A stretch of 64,000 nucleotides of DNA from Panacibacter ginsenosidivorans (GCF_007971225.1 NZ_CP042435.1:4157501-4221500); one strand, 5' to 3'; numbered from the stretch's first letter, positions 42,151 through 51,009 are shown. Numbers and translations are program-made. Notes: generated from the sequence alone by a model not told the origin.

Positions 42151-44544
42151 ATGGAAAACAGTTCAGCTACAATCCACCAGCAAGAGGGTATGCTTTCTTA
42201 TGAGGATTTCAGAAATGAAGTGTTGAAAGATTACCGTGTAATGCTTGAAAGCAGGGAAACCAGTTTACTTGGCCGACGCGAAGTGCTTACTGGTAAAGCC
42301 AAGTTTGGCATTTTTGGCGACGGCAAAGAGATGGCGCAGGTTGCTATGGCCAAATTTTTCAGACCGGGAGATTGGCGCTCAGGGTATTATCGTGATCAGA
42401 CTTTCATCTTTGCGTCTGGAATTGCTACTGTACAACAATTTTTTGCGCAATTATATGCTGATCCGGATTCCAACCATGAGCCATTCAGTTCAGGAAGACA
42501 AATGAGCAGCCATTTTACTTCTCCCAACTTTGACACACGGGGCAAAACACTTCCCCTAATACAACAGAAAAATGTGGCAACAGATATGGCCCCTACAGCA
42601 GCCCAAATGCCGAGGAGCCTTGGACTGGCATTGGCTTCAAAATTATTCAGGAACTCCCCTGTTTTGAAAGATCAGACTGATCTTTCCGATAATGGTAATG
42701 AAGTGTGTTTTTGCACTATTGGAGATGCTTCTACATCAGAAGGGCATTTTTGGGAAACAGTAAATGCAGCAGGTGTGTTGCAGGTACCACTTGCCATATT
42801 TATCTGGGATGATGGTTATGGTATTTCGGTACCAAAAAAATACCAGACAACAAAAGGGTCTATCTCTGCGGCTTTAAAAGGCTTTCAAAAAAGAAATGAT
42901 ACCAATGGCATTGATATTTATACCGTAAAAGGTTGGGATTATGCAGGTATGTGTGAAGTGTTTGAAGCGGGTCTCGATAAGATCAGGCAAACACATATTC
43001 CTGCAGTTTTTCATGTTGAAGAAATAACGCAACCGCAAGGGCATTCTACTTCAGGTAGTCATGAACGTTACAAGGATGCTGAACGACTGCAGTGGGAGCG
43101 TGATTGGGACTGTATCAAAAAAATGAAGGAGTGGATTCTTGAAAATAATATTGCAACAGAAGATGAACTTGAAGTGATTGAAGAAGGGGCAAAAGAAATC
43201 GTAAAGCAAAGCCGCAGCCGCGCATGGGAAGAATATGTCAATCCTATAAAAGAAGAGGTTTCGAAAGCTGTAGATGTTATAAGATCAACTATTGTAAACG
43301 ACATTGAACGGTACAATGAATTACAGAAAATAGCCAAAGGCCTTGAAATGAACAGGGATGTTTTGCGAAGGGATATCATGCATGCCTTGTCCCTGGCAAT
43401 ACATGCCGCTGGCAAAGCTGCGTTTGCAGATGATCTTATTAATTATTACAACGAACAAAAAAAATATTACAAATCTGTTTATAATTCTTATTTGTATAAC
43501 CAGGGCGCAAGCAGTGCCATGCGTGTAGAAGCAACAGAACCTGTTTTTGCTAATGATGCACCTGCTATAAATGGTTATGAAATTATTAACCGGTATTTCG
43601 ATCAGTTGTTTGCGCACAATAAACAAGTGGTGGCTTTTGGAGAAGACGTAGGTTTTATTGGTGATGTAAACCAGGGTTTCGCTGGTCTGCAGGAAAAACA
43701 TGGTGAATACCGTGTTTTCGATACCGGCATCCGTGAATTAACTATTATGGGGCAGGGCATAGGTCTTGCACTAAGGGGCCTGAGACCTATCGCAGAAATT
43801 CAATATCTCGATTATCTGGTATATGGCTTGCAACCTTTAACTGACGATGTAGCTACACTGCAATACCGGACAAAAGGAGTGCAACATTGCCCGCTCATCG
43901 TTCGTTCAAGAGGTCACCGGTTAGAAGGTATCTGGCATAGCGGTTCGCCAATGGGCATGATCATAAATTCTTTGCGTGGTATGCATGTATGTGTGCCAAG
44001 AAATATGGTACAGGCTGCTGCAATGTATAACACTATACTCAAAAGCAATGACCCAGCTATTATCATTGAATGCCTTAATGGCTACAGGTTAAAAGAAAAA
44101 TTGCCTTCCAATCTTTTGGAAATAACCGTTGCACTCGGTGTGCCTGAAATATTAAAAGAAGGTGATGACATAACCATTGTTTCTTATGGTTCTACATTAC
44201 GCATCATTCAGGATGCAGCAAATAGATTAGAACAACACCAAATCAGTTGCGAAATCATAGATGTACAAACTTTGTTACCGTTCGATATTCACCACAGTAT
44301 TCTTGAATCACTGAAGAAAACTAATCGTATTGTGTTTGTGGATGAAGATGTTCCTGGTGGCGCCGCAGCGTATATGTTCAATAAAGTTATGGAAGAACAG
44401 GGTGGTTACCGTTGGCTGGATGTTGCCCCCAGAACTATTACTGCAAAGCCACACAGGCCTGCTTATGGCAGCGATGGAGATTATTTCAGCAAGCCCAACG
44501 CAGAAGATATCTTTGAAACTATTATGGAAATGATGAATGAATAA
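42151..44544 (+). CDS. 2-oxoacid dehydrogenase E1, fused alpha and beta subunits
   Basis: 797 aa from ATG 42151. The alpha half (about 25-420) has the thiamine-diphosphate site GDASTSEGHFWETVNAAGVLQVPLAIFIWDDGYGISVP near 190 and PQGHSTSGSHERY. The beta half starts near 470 (NGYEIINRYFDQLFAHNKQVVAFGEDVGFIGDVNQGFAGLQEKHG) and ends with VDEDVPGGAAAYMFNKVMEEQGG. This fused architecture is common in Bacteroidota and belongs to the branched-chain 2-oxoacid/pyruvate dehydrogenase group; the exact substrate is open. E2 and E3 genes are not adjacent. Confidence 0.92.
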   Translation: MENSSATIHQQEGMLSYEDFRNEVLKDYRVMLESRETSLLGRREVLTGKAKFGIFGDGKEMAQVAMAKFFRPGDWRSGYYRDQTFIFASGIATVQQFFAQLYADPDSNHEPFSSGRQMSSHFTSPNFDTRGKTLPLIQQKNVATDMAPTAAQMPRSLGLALASKLFRNSPVLKDQTDLSDNGNEVCFCTIGDASTSEGHFWETVNAAGVLQVPLAIFIWDDGYGISVPKKYQTTKGSISAALKGFQKRNDTNGIDIYTVKGWDYAGMCEVFEAGLDKIRQTHIPAVFHVEEITQPQGHSTSGSHERYKDAERLQWERDWDCIKKMKEWILENNIATEDELEVIEEGAKEIVKQSRSRAWEEYVNPIKEEVSKAVDVIRSTIVNDIERYNELQKIAKGLEMNRDVLRRDIMHALSLAIHAAGKAAFADDLINYYNEQKKYYKSVYNSYLYNQGASSAMRVEATEPVFANDAPAINGYEIINRYFDQLFAHNKQVVAFGEDVGFIGDVNQGFAGLQEKHGEYRVFDTGIRELTIMGQGIGLALRGLRPIAEIQYLDYLVYGLQPLTDDVATLQYRTKGVQHCPLIVRSRGHRLEGIWHSGSPMGMIINSLRGMHVCVPRNMVQAAAMYNTILKSNDPAIIIECLNGYRLKEKLPSNLLEITVALGVPEILKEGDDITIVSYGSTLRIIQDAANRLEQHQISCEIIDVQTLLPFDIHHSILESLKKTNRIVFVDEDVPGGAAAYMFNKVMEEQGGYRWLDVAPRTITAKPHRPAYGSDGDYFSKPNAEDIFETIMEMMNE

Positions 44545-44602
44545 TTTTTTGAGCCAGGCCAAATATTTTCATGGCATCAACTGTTGCGTCGCACACTTGT
44601 AC
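44543..44602. repeat. GYGTC repeat, left arm upstream of the DUF4920 gene (type A/alpha)
   Basis: Outer end TTTTTTGAGCCAGGC directly after the E1 stop, box CATGGCATCAACTG, inner block 44584-44602. It shares 22 complementary bases with the arm at 45204, so the DUF4920 gene is enclosed. Confidence 0.92.
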
Positions 44603-44652
44603 TTGTCAAACTTTATGCATCAGAATAAATCAATCTCATTAAACCATTTGTT

Positions 44653-45126
44653 ATGAAAGCACTTTATTCATTCATCATTTTATTACTTATTACTGCTGCT
44701 GTGCATGCTCAGCCGCCAAATGTTCCTGCAGATAAAGGAGCGACCTTCGGTGCCAAAACAACCCCGGAAGATGCCATAACTGTAGATCAACTTGCTTCTG
44801 TTATGAAAAGCAGGGAAGGCAAAAAAACAGAAGTTAAATTGAAAGGAACTGTAACATCTGTATGTGAATCTATGGGCTGCTGGATAAAAATAAGATCAGC
44901 AGATGGAGATATGATGGTAAAAATGAAAGACCATTCATTTTTTGTTCCGCTGGCATTGAATGGAAAAGAAGTAGTTGTAGACGGCATTGCTGAAGCAAAA
45001 GAAACTTCCGTTGAAGAGTTAAAAGATTACGCAAAAGATGCCGGCAAAAGCAAAGAAGAAGTTGATGCTATTAAAGCGCCAAAAATGGAATTAACCATAA
45101 CTGCAAAAGGAGTATTGGTGTTATAA
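44653..45126 (+). CDS. secreted DUF4920 protein
   Basis: 157 aa with signal peptide MKALYSFIILLLITAAVHAQ. The DUF4920 beta-barrel follows: TEVKLKGTVTSVCESMGCWIKIRSADGDMMVKMKDHSFFVPLALNGKEVVVDGIA. The SVCESMGCW motif holds a conserved Cys pair. The fold resembles OB-type nucleic-acid or metal binding domains, and the function is unknown. It is the only gene between two facing type A arms. Confidence 0.88.
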   Translation: MKALYSFIILLLITAAVHAQPPNVPADKGATFGAKTTPEDAITVDQLASVMKSREGKKTEVKLKGTVTSVCESMGCWIKIRSADGDMMVKMKDHSFFVPLALNGKEVVVDGIAEAKETSVEELKDYAKDAGKSKEEVDAIKAPKMELTITAKGVLVL

Positions 45127-45203
45127 TAGTGAACTGTAAAATGTATTAAAAGCGGGTTGCTTGCAAAGTGATTCGCTTTTATTTTGCTCAATAACATTCA
45201 ACA

Positions 45204-45262
45204 GTACAAGTGTGCGACGCAACAAAAGTTTAATGTTTGGGCAAAAGCAGGGCATAAAAAAT
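45204..45262. repeat. GYGTC repeat, right arm upstream of the isoaspartyl peptidase gene (type A/beta)
   Basis: GTACAAGTGTGCGACGCAAC at 45204-45223, then AAAAGTTTAATG. Outer end GCAGGGCATAAAAAA ends 12 bp before the next ATG. A longer frame of the downstream gene reads through this arm. Confidence 0.92.
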
Positions 45263-45273
45263 TTCTCAAAAAA

Positions 45274-46224
45274 ATGGATAAAAAATTTGCATTGGCAATA
45301 CATGGTGGCGCCGGAACGATTCTTAAAGCAGAAATGACGCCTGCACTGGAAACCGCATACACACAGGGTTTGAGAGAGGCGCTGCATGGAGGTTATGCTG
45401 TATTGCAGCAAGGGGGTTCTTCTATAGATGCAGTGAGTGCAGCGGTTATATTGCTTGAAGACAATATTTTATTCAATGCAGGCCGTGGTGCTGTATTTAC
45501 AAAAAAAGGCTTGCACGAAATGGATGCAGCCATTATGGAGGGCGAATATTTAAGTGCAGGTGCTGTTACAGGTGTACGTAATGTGCGTAACCCAATTACA
45601 CTTGCAACAGCAGTAATGCGCAATAGTGATCATGTTTTTTTGAGTGGAGAAGGCGCCAATGATTTTGCTGCACAACAAGGTATCAAATTAGAACCGGATG
45701 AATATTTCTTCTCGCAATTCCGGTATGATCAATGGATAGCTATTCGTGATTCTGATGCCTATGCCCTCGATCATTCCAATGATGAGGGAGAGCGTTTTAT
45801 GAAAGACAAAAAATTTGGTACTGTTGGCGCTGTTGCCTGCGATATGTTTGGCAATATTGCTGCGGCAACTTCTACCGGTGGTATGACGAACAAAAAGTAT
45901 GGCCGCGTTGGCGATACGCCCATTATTGGTTCGGGTACTTACGCCAATAATAATACATGCGCAATTAGTTGCACCGGTCATGGAGAGTTGTTTATACGTG
46001 CCGTAGCTGCTTACGATGTAAGTTGTTTAATGGAATACAAAGGGCTTTCTCTTCATGATGCGATGCAAATTGTAGTGCAGGAAAAACTGGTAAAGATCGG
46101 TGGAGAAGGCGGTATGATCGGCGTGGATGCACAAGGAAATATTGCTATGTTGTTTAATAGTGCAGGCATGTACCGTGCTGCAAAAAACGATGGTTCCGAA
46201 GCAATTGCTATTTATGAAGAATAA
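45274..46224 (+). CDS. isoaspartyl peptidase / L-asparaginase (plant-type Ntn-hydrolase)
   Basis: 316 aa from ATG 45274 (MDKKFALAIHGGAGTI); the frame starts at 45184, but that part is repeat-encoded. Autocleavage and catalysis use T183 in KKFGTVGAVACD. Other motifs: SIDAVSAAVILLEDNILFNAGRGAVFTKKG, EMDAAIMEG and GRVGDTPIIGSGTYANN. The enzyme removes isoaspartyl residues from peptides. It has no signal peptide, unlike the related glycosylasparaginase at 10379-11404. Confidence 0.93.
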   Translation: MDKKFALAIHGGAGTILKAEMTPALETAYTQGLREALHGGYAVLQQGGSSIDAVSAAVILLEDNILFNAGRGAVFTKKGLHEMDAAIMEGEYLSAGAVTGVRNVRNPITLATAVMRNSDHVFLSGEGANDFAAQQGIKLEPDEYFFSQFRYDQWIAIRDSDAYALDHSNDEGERFMKDKKFGTVGAVACDMFGNIAAATSTGGMTNKKYGRVGDTPIIGSGTYANNNTCAISCTGHGELFIRAVAAYDVSCLMEYKGLSLHDAMQIVVQEKLVKIGGEGGMIGVDAQGNIAMLFNSAGMYRAAKNDGSEAIAIYEE

Positions 46225-46226
46225 TA

Positions 46227-46285
46227 TTTTTATGTAACCGGCTATTATATTTCAATTAAGTTTTTGTTGCGTCGCACACTTGTGC
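46227..46285. repeat. GYGTC repeat, left arm (type A/beta)
   Basis: Outer end TTTTTATGTAACCGGC after the peptidase stop, box ATTAAGTTTTTG, inner block 46267-46285 ending TTGTGC. Partner arm at 47019 across the next gene. Confidence 0.9.
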
Positions 46286-46298
46286 TGTATTACTTTTG
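46267..46298 (+). promoter_or_regulatory. candidate promoter using a repeat arm as -33 box
   Basis: TTG at 46267-46269 (start of the inner block), 21 bp spacer, TACTTTTG at 46291-46298. It would drive the gene at 46457 with a leader of about 150 nt. Same geometry as at rimM. Confidence 0.35.
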
Positions 46299-46456
46299 TT
46301 TAACAAAAAATACCTAAATGTTAGTAACAAAAAATTTTTGCAGTTAGTGGTTTATAATTTCGTAATAAAAGTAAATTTTAAGTAAACGAAAATGGTATAT
46401 TAACTGTTATAAAATGAAAGTTGTTTAAGAAAATTAGTATTCAAAAATTTAGAGCA

Positions 46457-46957
46457 ATGGCACATCCAAATATTGAATTGATAAACGCATTGAAAGAAAC
46501 TGCAGCTCGTTTGAAAAAAGGTGCGCACTACGCATGGGGTAATCATGGTTCCTGTAATTGCGGTAACCTGTTGCAGGTAGTAACAAAATTGAGCAAGGAA
46601 GAAATTATACGTTATGCACAAACCGGTACCGGAGAATGGACCGAGCTTGCCGAAGAATATTGCGGCATTACTGATGCACCTGTTAGTCTATTGATACACA
46701 AACTTGAGCAACTTGGTTTAACCACAACAGATATTCATAATCTCGAATACCTGGAAGACAGAGAAGTATTGAAAAACTTGCCTGGCGGCTTTCGCTGGTT
46801 AAAGCGCAACATTAAGGAAGATGTGATCGTTTATTTTGAAACATTTGCAAATATGCTGGAAGAAAAAATTATAGGGCAGGTTGATATTACTTCATTGATG
46901 AATAAAAATGAGCAGGAAAAATCTTTGCAAAAAGAAATGATGTTTATCATTGCATAA
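46457..46957 (+). CDS. conserved hypothetical protein
   Basis: 166 aa from ATG 46457 (MAHPNIELINALKETAARL); the frame opens 12 codons earlier. I do not recognise a named domain. It is mostly helical and soluble, with a striking GAHYAWGNHGSCNCGNLLQVV segment (His, two Cys in SCNCGN) near residues 22-43 that could bind metal, then EWTELAEEYCGITDAPVSLLIHKLEQLGLTTTDIHNLEYLED. Lys/Glu-rich C-terminus. It is alone between two facing GYGTC arms. Function unknown. Confidence 0.8.
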   Translation: MAHPNIELINALKETAARLKKGAHYAWGNHGSCNCGNLLQVVTKLSKEEIIRYAQTGTGEWTELAEEYCGITDAPVSLLIHKLEQLGLTTTDIHNLEYLEDREVLKNLPGGFRWLKRNIKEDVIVYFETFANMLEEKIIGQVDITSLMNKNEQEKSLQKEMMFIIA

Positions 46958-47018
46958 TATATCTCTAAATTGAAAGAAATATTTTGATGCATATTGCTGC
47001 TCAGAATATAATAAGCGC

Positions 47019-47079
47019 CTGAAGTGTGCGACGCAACGAAGATGCCCAAAGCTATAAAGCCGGGCTCATAATTTTTTTC
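47019..47079. repeat. GYGTC repeat, right arm (type A)
   Basis: CTGAAGTGTGCGACGCAAC at 47019-47037, then GAAGATGCCCA. Outer end AAAGCCGGGCTCATAATTTTTTT at 47057-47079 is well preserved. Confidence 0.9.
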
Positions 47080-47098
47080 GAATGAAAACGCAATGCCC

Positions 47099-47533
47099 TT
47101 ATATTTTTTTCTTCCTGAAATAATTATCAAAAGAAAAAGGTCCGCTACCTTCTACAAGAAAAAAGACCAGCAACATTAAAATAATTGCAGAAAATAACAG
47201 TTCTGAATCTCCTGCAAATACATTTCTGTTTGAGTTGATAAAAAATACCGCACCAATAAGTATAGGGATTTGTAATAGTACGGCGAGACGTGTAAACAGG
47301 CCGATGATGATGGGACAGCCGCCAAATAAATGTGCCCATGGAATAAAATCTGAAAGCCAGACTGCACTTTGAGGAATAGCACTTTTTTGGAGCAATTGCG
47401 GAAGCAATGTGCTGTTTTTAATAAAAGAAATCCCTTTAATAAAAAGAATAAAGCCAAGAGCGGCACGTATGGCTACCAGCCATTTGGGGTGATGTTTTAC
47501 ACTCCAGCCATCTATTTGATGCAGTAAGTTCAT
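47099..47533 (-). CDS. DoxX-family membrane protein
   Basis: 144 aa with four hydrophobic helices (about 18-36, 57-75, 82-100, 110-128). AIRAALGFILFIKGISFI, IPWAHLFGGCPIIIGLFTRLAVLLQIPILIGAVFF and the C-terminal DNYFRKKK are typical of DoxX proteins. The family is tied to respiratory-chain-linked or redox functions in a few bacteria, while most members are uncharacterised. The ATG at 47533 opens the usual short N-terminal amphipathic part. No operon partner. Confidence 0.88.
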   Translation of the reverse strand: MNLLHQIDGWSVKHHPKWLVAIRAALGFILFIKGISFIKNSTLLPQLLQKSAIPQSAVWLSDFIPWAHLFGGCPIIIGLFTRLAVLLQIPILIGAVFFINSNRNVFAGDSELLFSAIILMLLVFFLVEGSGPFSFDNYFRKKKI

Positions 47534-47776
47534 AACATCTTTTTTTGAAGTGAAAAAGAAAAGAGCAACACTAAAGTTACAACAAAGAATAAACCAGATT
47601 AAGCATTTTTTAGATAATTAAAGTTCTTTTACACTAAAATTTGAATCATATAGCAATTGTTTTGAAATAAATATTAGGTCAAACACTATAAGTATTAAGT
47701 GGCTTTGTAATTCTTCTGCTTTACATGTTATATTTACTGTACATACATTTTATACTTTATAAACTTTTTCAATTTT
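47534..47776. other. intergenic, AT-rich
   Basis: 243 bp between the divergent DoxX and serine-hydrolase genes. No repeat arm and no full promoter match; ATGTTATATTTACTGTACATAC near 47727-47748 is AT-rich and may contain start signals for either gene. Confidence 0.4.
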
Positions 47777-49168
47777 ATGAAGATTAAAAAAATTATACTG
47801 AGTAGTTTACTTGTAATAATAATTGCTGCACTTTCCTATGGAATTTATTATTGTTCTGTTTCTTTTCCTATCGTTAGTGGGTATGGTGCCAAGAATATGT
47901 GCAGTGCTGTTTTTCTTGCGGGCCGCAGTGAGCAACAGGAACGCGAACAGGAGCTTGGGTTTTCGCCCATGACGTTGGGAACATTTACCGTTGATTATAA
48001 AGATTCTTCTGTAACAGGCTCTGTGTTTGGATTTGCCAAACGCAAAGCAATTTACAGAACGGGTTTGGGTGCTACACTCATCAATGAATTATCTGAAAAT
48101 GAAGTGCGTAATCAAAAATTCAGATTGGCTGTAAAACCTTTTATAAATACAGATACAATTGCCTGGCCAATGGGTGATAAAATTAATGCCGTAATAGATT
48201 CATCTATAGATATGCTAAAACTGAATGATGCAGTGGAAAATATTTTTGTAGAAAAAGATACTGCAAATCCTATTCGCACAAGAGCTGTTGTGGTATTGCA
48301 TGATGGAAATATTGTTGCAGAACAATATGCTAATGGGTTTACAAAAGATACAAAGCTTATTGGCTGGAGTATGACCAAAAGTATTACCAGCGCATTAACA
48401 GGCATACTTGTAAAGCAGGGGAAATTGCAGGTTGATGCACCTGCACCTGTTGCTGAATGGAAAGATGCAAATGACCCGCGCCACCAGATAACTTTAAAAA
48501 ATATTTTGCAGCAAACTACCGGTCTCGATTTTCTTGAAGATTATACAAAGAGCAGCGATGCTACAAAAATGTTGTTTCAAAAAGCAGCAATGGGCACCTA
48601 CACAGCATCGCATGAGGCAAAAGATAAACCTGGCACTGTATTTTATTATTCAAGCGGCAACACAAACTTATTATCGCGCATTATAAGAGAAACAGTTGGC
48701 GAGAATGATTACCATGCTTTTCCTTATGAACAATTGTTCTATAAACTTGGTATGTACAACACTATCATGGAACCAGATGCGTCTGGCACTTTTGTGGGCT
48801 CTTCTTATTCTTACGGTGTGGCAAGAGACTGGGCACGCTTTGGCTTATTGTATTTGAATGATGGTGTTTATAATGGAGAGCGTTTATTGCCCGATGGCTG
48901 GGTAAAGCAAACAGCCACACCTTCAGATGCTGCAAAGAAAGGAGAGTATGGTTACCATTTCTGGTTGAATGCCGGGGCAAAGAATGATCCTGCAAATCGC
49001 TCTTACCCGCATTGCCCCGCGGATATGTATTGCTGCGATGGCTACGAAGGTCAATTCGTTTTTATTATTCCCTCAAAGAATCTTGTTATCGTGCGTTTGG
49101 GTTTAACCCAGCACGATAATTTTGATGCAGATAAATTTGTTGCAGATGTTGTTGCATCTGTAAAATAA
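47777..49168 (+). CDS. serine hydrolase of the beta-lactamase / class C family
   Basis: 463 aa. An N-terminal hydrophobic helix (7-25) anchors or exports it. The beta-lactamase-type domain spans about 165-460 with the SxxK motif S198-M-T-K201 (IGWSMTKSITSALTG), a YSSGNTN segment as the second motif, and a CDGYEGQ block in the place of the third. The closest familiar relatives are 6-aminohexanoate-dimer hydrolase-like esterases and penicillin-binding-like enzymes; antibiotic resistance is not implied. Residues 26-150 are an N-terminal extension of unknown role. Confidence 0.88.
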   Translation: MKIKKIILSSLLVIIIAALSYGIYYCSVSFPIVSGYGAKNMCSAVFLAGRSEQQEREQELGFSPMTLGTFTVDYKDSSVTGSVFGFAKRKAIYRTGLGATLINELSENEVRNQKFRLAVKPFINTDTIAWPMGDKINAVIDSSIDMLKLNDAVENIFVEKDTANPIRTRAVVVLHDGNIVAEQYANGFTKDTKLIGWSMTKSITSALTGILVKQGKLQVDAPAPVAEWKDANDPRHQITLKNILQQTTGLDFLEDYTKSSDATKMLFQKAAMGTYTASHEAKDKPGTVFYYSSGNTNLLSRIIRETVGENDYHAFPYEQLFYKLGMYNTIMEPDASGTFVGSSYSYGVARDWARFGLLYLNDGVYNGERLLPDGWVKQTATPSDAAKKGEYGYHFWLNAGAKNDPANRSYPHCPADMYCCDGYEGQFVFIIPSKNLVIVRLGLTQHDNFDADKFVADVVASVK

Positions 49169-49224
49169 TTTTTTTGCGGGCATTTGTTTTTTATGGCATC
49201 GGTTGTTGTGTCACTCACTTGTGC
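49167..49224. repeat. GYGTC repeat, left arm (type B/alpha)
   Basis: Outer end TTTTTTTGCGGGCAT after the hydrolase stop, box TATGGCATCGGTTG, inner block 49206-49224 (ending GTGC). The facing arm at 49849 lies beyond the RRM gene. Confidence 0.9.
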
Positions 49225-49257
49225 GTTCTGTTTTTCATAGCGACAAATTAACAGCAT

Positions 49258-49289
49258 AAAAAAAGCGTTCAGTACTGAACGCTTTTTTA
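49258..49289. terminator. bidirectional terminator between the serine hydrolase and RRM genes
   Basis: Near-perfect palindrome: AAAAAGCGTTCA / TGAACGCTTTTT with loop GTAC, between convergent genes. Both flanks carry A/T runs. Confidence 0.92.
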
Positions 49290-49307
49290 AACTAGCTTAT
49301 AGTTGAA

Positions 49308-49598
49308 CTACCAACGATTGCTACCTGAGTTAGAAAAAGACTTTTTTGGTCTGTCTTCTCTTGGTTTTGCTTCGTTAACCCTGATTGCGCGACCATCAAC
49401 AGTAGCGCCATCCAGTTCTTTGATAGCTTTCTGAGCTGATTCATTGCTGGGCATTTCTACGAAACCAAAGCCACGGCTGCGGTTTGTAAATTTGTCCATA
49501 ATAACTTTTGCTGAAGAAACTTCGCCGTATTCTTCAAAGAAACCCCTTAAGTCTTCGTCCTGTACAGCGAAGCTTAAATTTGAAACATAAATGTTCAT
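49308..49598 (-). CDS. single-RRM RNA-binding protein
   Basis: 96 aa. One RNA recognition motif with RNP2 IYVSNL (3-8) and RNP1 RGFGFVEM (42-49), followed by a short basic tail (EDRPKKSFSNSGSNRW). Small RRM proteins are frequent in Bacteroidota and are thought to act as RNA chaperones or post-transcriptional regulators. The likely -7 box lies at 49733-49740, giving a leader of about 130 nt, which leaves room for autoregulation. It is enclosed by facing repeat arms. Confidence 0.93.
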   Translation of the reverse strand: MNIYVSNLSFAVQDEDLRGFFEEYGEVSSAKVIMDKFTNRSRGFGFVEMPSNESAQKAIKELDGATVDGRAIRVNEAKPREDRPKKSFSNSGSNRW

Positions 49599-49848
49599 GC
49601 TTAAAATAATATAAATTAAAAAAATACTTGAGAAAAAAGCAGACGTAAAGAAGACTAACTATTTGCTGACAAAAATGCTTAGCAGAAAAAATCGTTCACT
49701 TACCAAATGCTGTAGAACTCAAATTGACAGCGCAAATGTACGTCTAAAATTCTGTTTGTACGGTTTTTATTTTTATTTGTGTTGTTAACGAATTGTAATG
49801 TTTGAGAAAGTCTAGTATGACGGAATTGGGCCGAATAAAGAACAGAAT
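49599..49848. other. leader and promoter region of the RRM gene
   Basis: AT-rich 250 bp with no open frame of note. It holds the presumed long 5' leader of the RRM mRNA (minus strand) and its -7 box. I see no known riboswitch or stable hairpin by eye. Confidence 0.4.
49733..49740 (-). promoter_or_regulatory. candidate -7 box of the RRM gene
   Basis: CAAATGTA on the plus strand reads TACATTTG on the minus strand, matching TAnnTTTG. No clear -33 TTTG at the right distance. Confidence 0.4.
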
Positions 49849-49907
49849 GTACAAGTGTGCGACGCAAGAAAAGTATAGTAGAAGATACAGAGCTTGGCTC
49901 ATAATTT
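49849..49907. repeat. GYGTC repeat, right arm (type A/beta)
   Basis: GTACAAGTGTGCGACGCAAG at 49849-49868, then AAAAGTATAG. Outer end GCTTGGCTCATAATT at 49892-49906. Confidence 0.9.
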
Positions 49908-49945
49908 CTTTCATCTTCACATTTGCATCTTCGCACATTTCCACA

Positions 49946-50986
49946 TTAGATAGCAGGCTCCTGTTGGCTTAAACAATGAAAACTTCCCAGGCCCCAGATA
50001 ATTTCTGTTGAATCTATACCTATCACTTCACGACCAGGAAAACAACTTTGAATAATCTGTAAAGCCTTATCATCTTTTGAGCAACGGAATGTAGGAACAA
50101 TCACGGCATGATTAGCAATATAAAAATTTGCATAAGAGCATGGCAGGCGCTGATCATTATAAACCAATTCATCGGGCATTGGTAGTTCAACAATGTTTAG
50201 TTGTTTGCCATTCAGCAAACGCATTTGCTTTAACTGTTTCAAATTGTGCTGAAGCAATTCATAATTCTCGTCATTTTTATTTTGTTCAATAACTGTTATT
50301 ACCGTGTCTTCATTTGTAAATCGGACGGTGTCATCAATGTGGCCATCTGTATCATCACCAACAATACCTTCATTCACCCAAAGCACTTGCTCCATACCAT
50401 AATAATTACAGAGGTATTCTTCTATCTGCGATTGCGTAAGATGCGGATTGCGATTAGGATTCAACAGGCATGCAGTAGAAGTCATTACCGTTCCTGCGCC
50501 ATTAAATTCAACAGAACCGCCTTCCATAATTATTCCGGGATAAAAAACCTGCAAACCAAAGTGGTTACCAATTAATGTTGGAATTACATCATCCAGATCA
50601 TACGGTGGATATTTACCACCCCATGCATTATAACCCCAGTCAACAATGGCTTTCTTTTTTTCTTTTTTATTAATCAAAAATGCAGGGCCATGATCCCTGC
50701 ACCATGCATCGTTTGTAGGATGCATAAAGAATTCTATTTTGGAAATATCGGCGCCTGCATTTTGAATATGTTCCAATGCAAATGCTTTCATTTTTTCATC
50801 AGCAACATTAATACGAACGATCTCACTTTTAGTAAGCTCTTTTATAAACTGGCTATAATAAGGAAATATAGTATGAATCTTTTCAGGCCATGATGCTTCT
50901 TTATGAGGCCATGATAACCATGTTGCTTCATGCTTTGTAAATTCTGCAGGAAAATGATATCCTAGTTCTTTCGGAGTTGCACTCAT
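49946..50986 (-). CDS. aguA: agmatine deiminase
   Basis: 346 aa peptidyl-arginine-deiminase-fold enzyme turning agmatine into N-carbamoylputrescine. Motifs: EATWLSWPHKEASWPEK, TNDAWCRDHGPAFL, MEGGSVEFNGAGTVMTSTACLLNPNRNP, GDDTDGHIDDTVRF and the catalytic C338 in GLGSFHCLSQQEPA. Length is normal. The N-carbamoylputrescine amidase gene lies 23 bp upstream on the same strand, so the two steps to putrescine are co-transcribed. Confidence 0.96.
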   Translation of the reverse strand: MSATPKELGYHFPAEFTKHEATWLSWPHKEASWPEKIHTIFPYYSQFIKELTKSEIVRINVADEKMKAFALEHIQNAGADISKIEFFMHPTNDAWCRDHGPAFLINKKEKKKAIVDWGYNAWGGKYPPYDLDDVIPTLIGNHFGLQVFYPGIIMEGGSVEFNGAGTVMTSTACLLNPNRNPHLTQSQIEEYLCNYYGMEQVLWVNEGIVGDDTDGHIDDTVRFTNEDTVITVIEQNKNDENYELLQHNLKQLKQMRLLNGKQLNIVELPMPDELVYNDQRLPCSYANFYIANHAVIVPTFRCSKDDKALQIIQSCFPGREVIGIDSTEIIWGLGSFHCLSQQEPAI

Positions 50987-51009
50987 TGTTTATCGTCTGT
51001 TATAATATA

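Noticed and set aside
45184-45273. Upstream extension of the isoaspartyl peptidase frame
   Set aside because: The extra residues are encoded by a repeat arm, and the family N-terminus begins at 45274.
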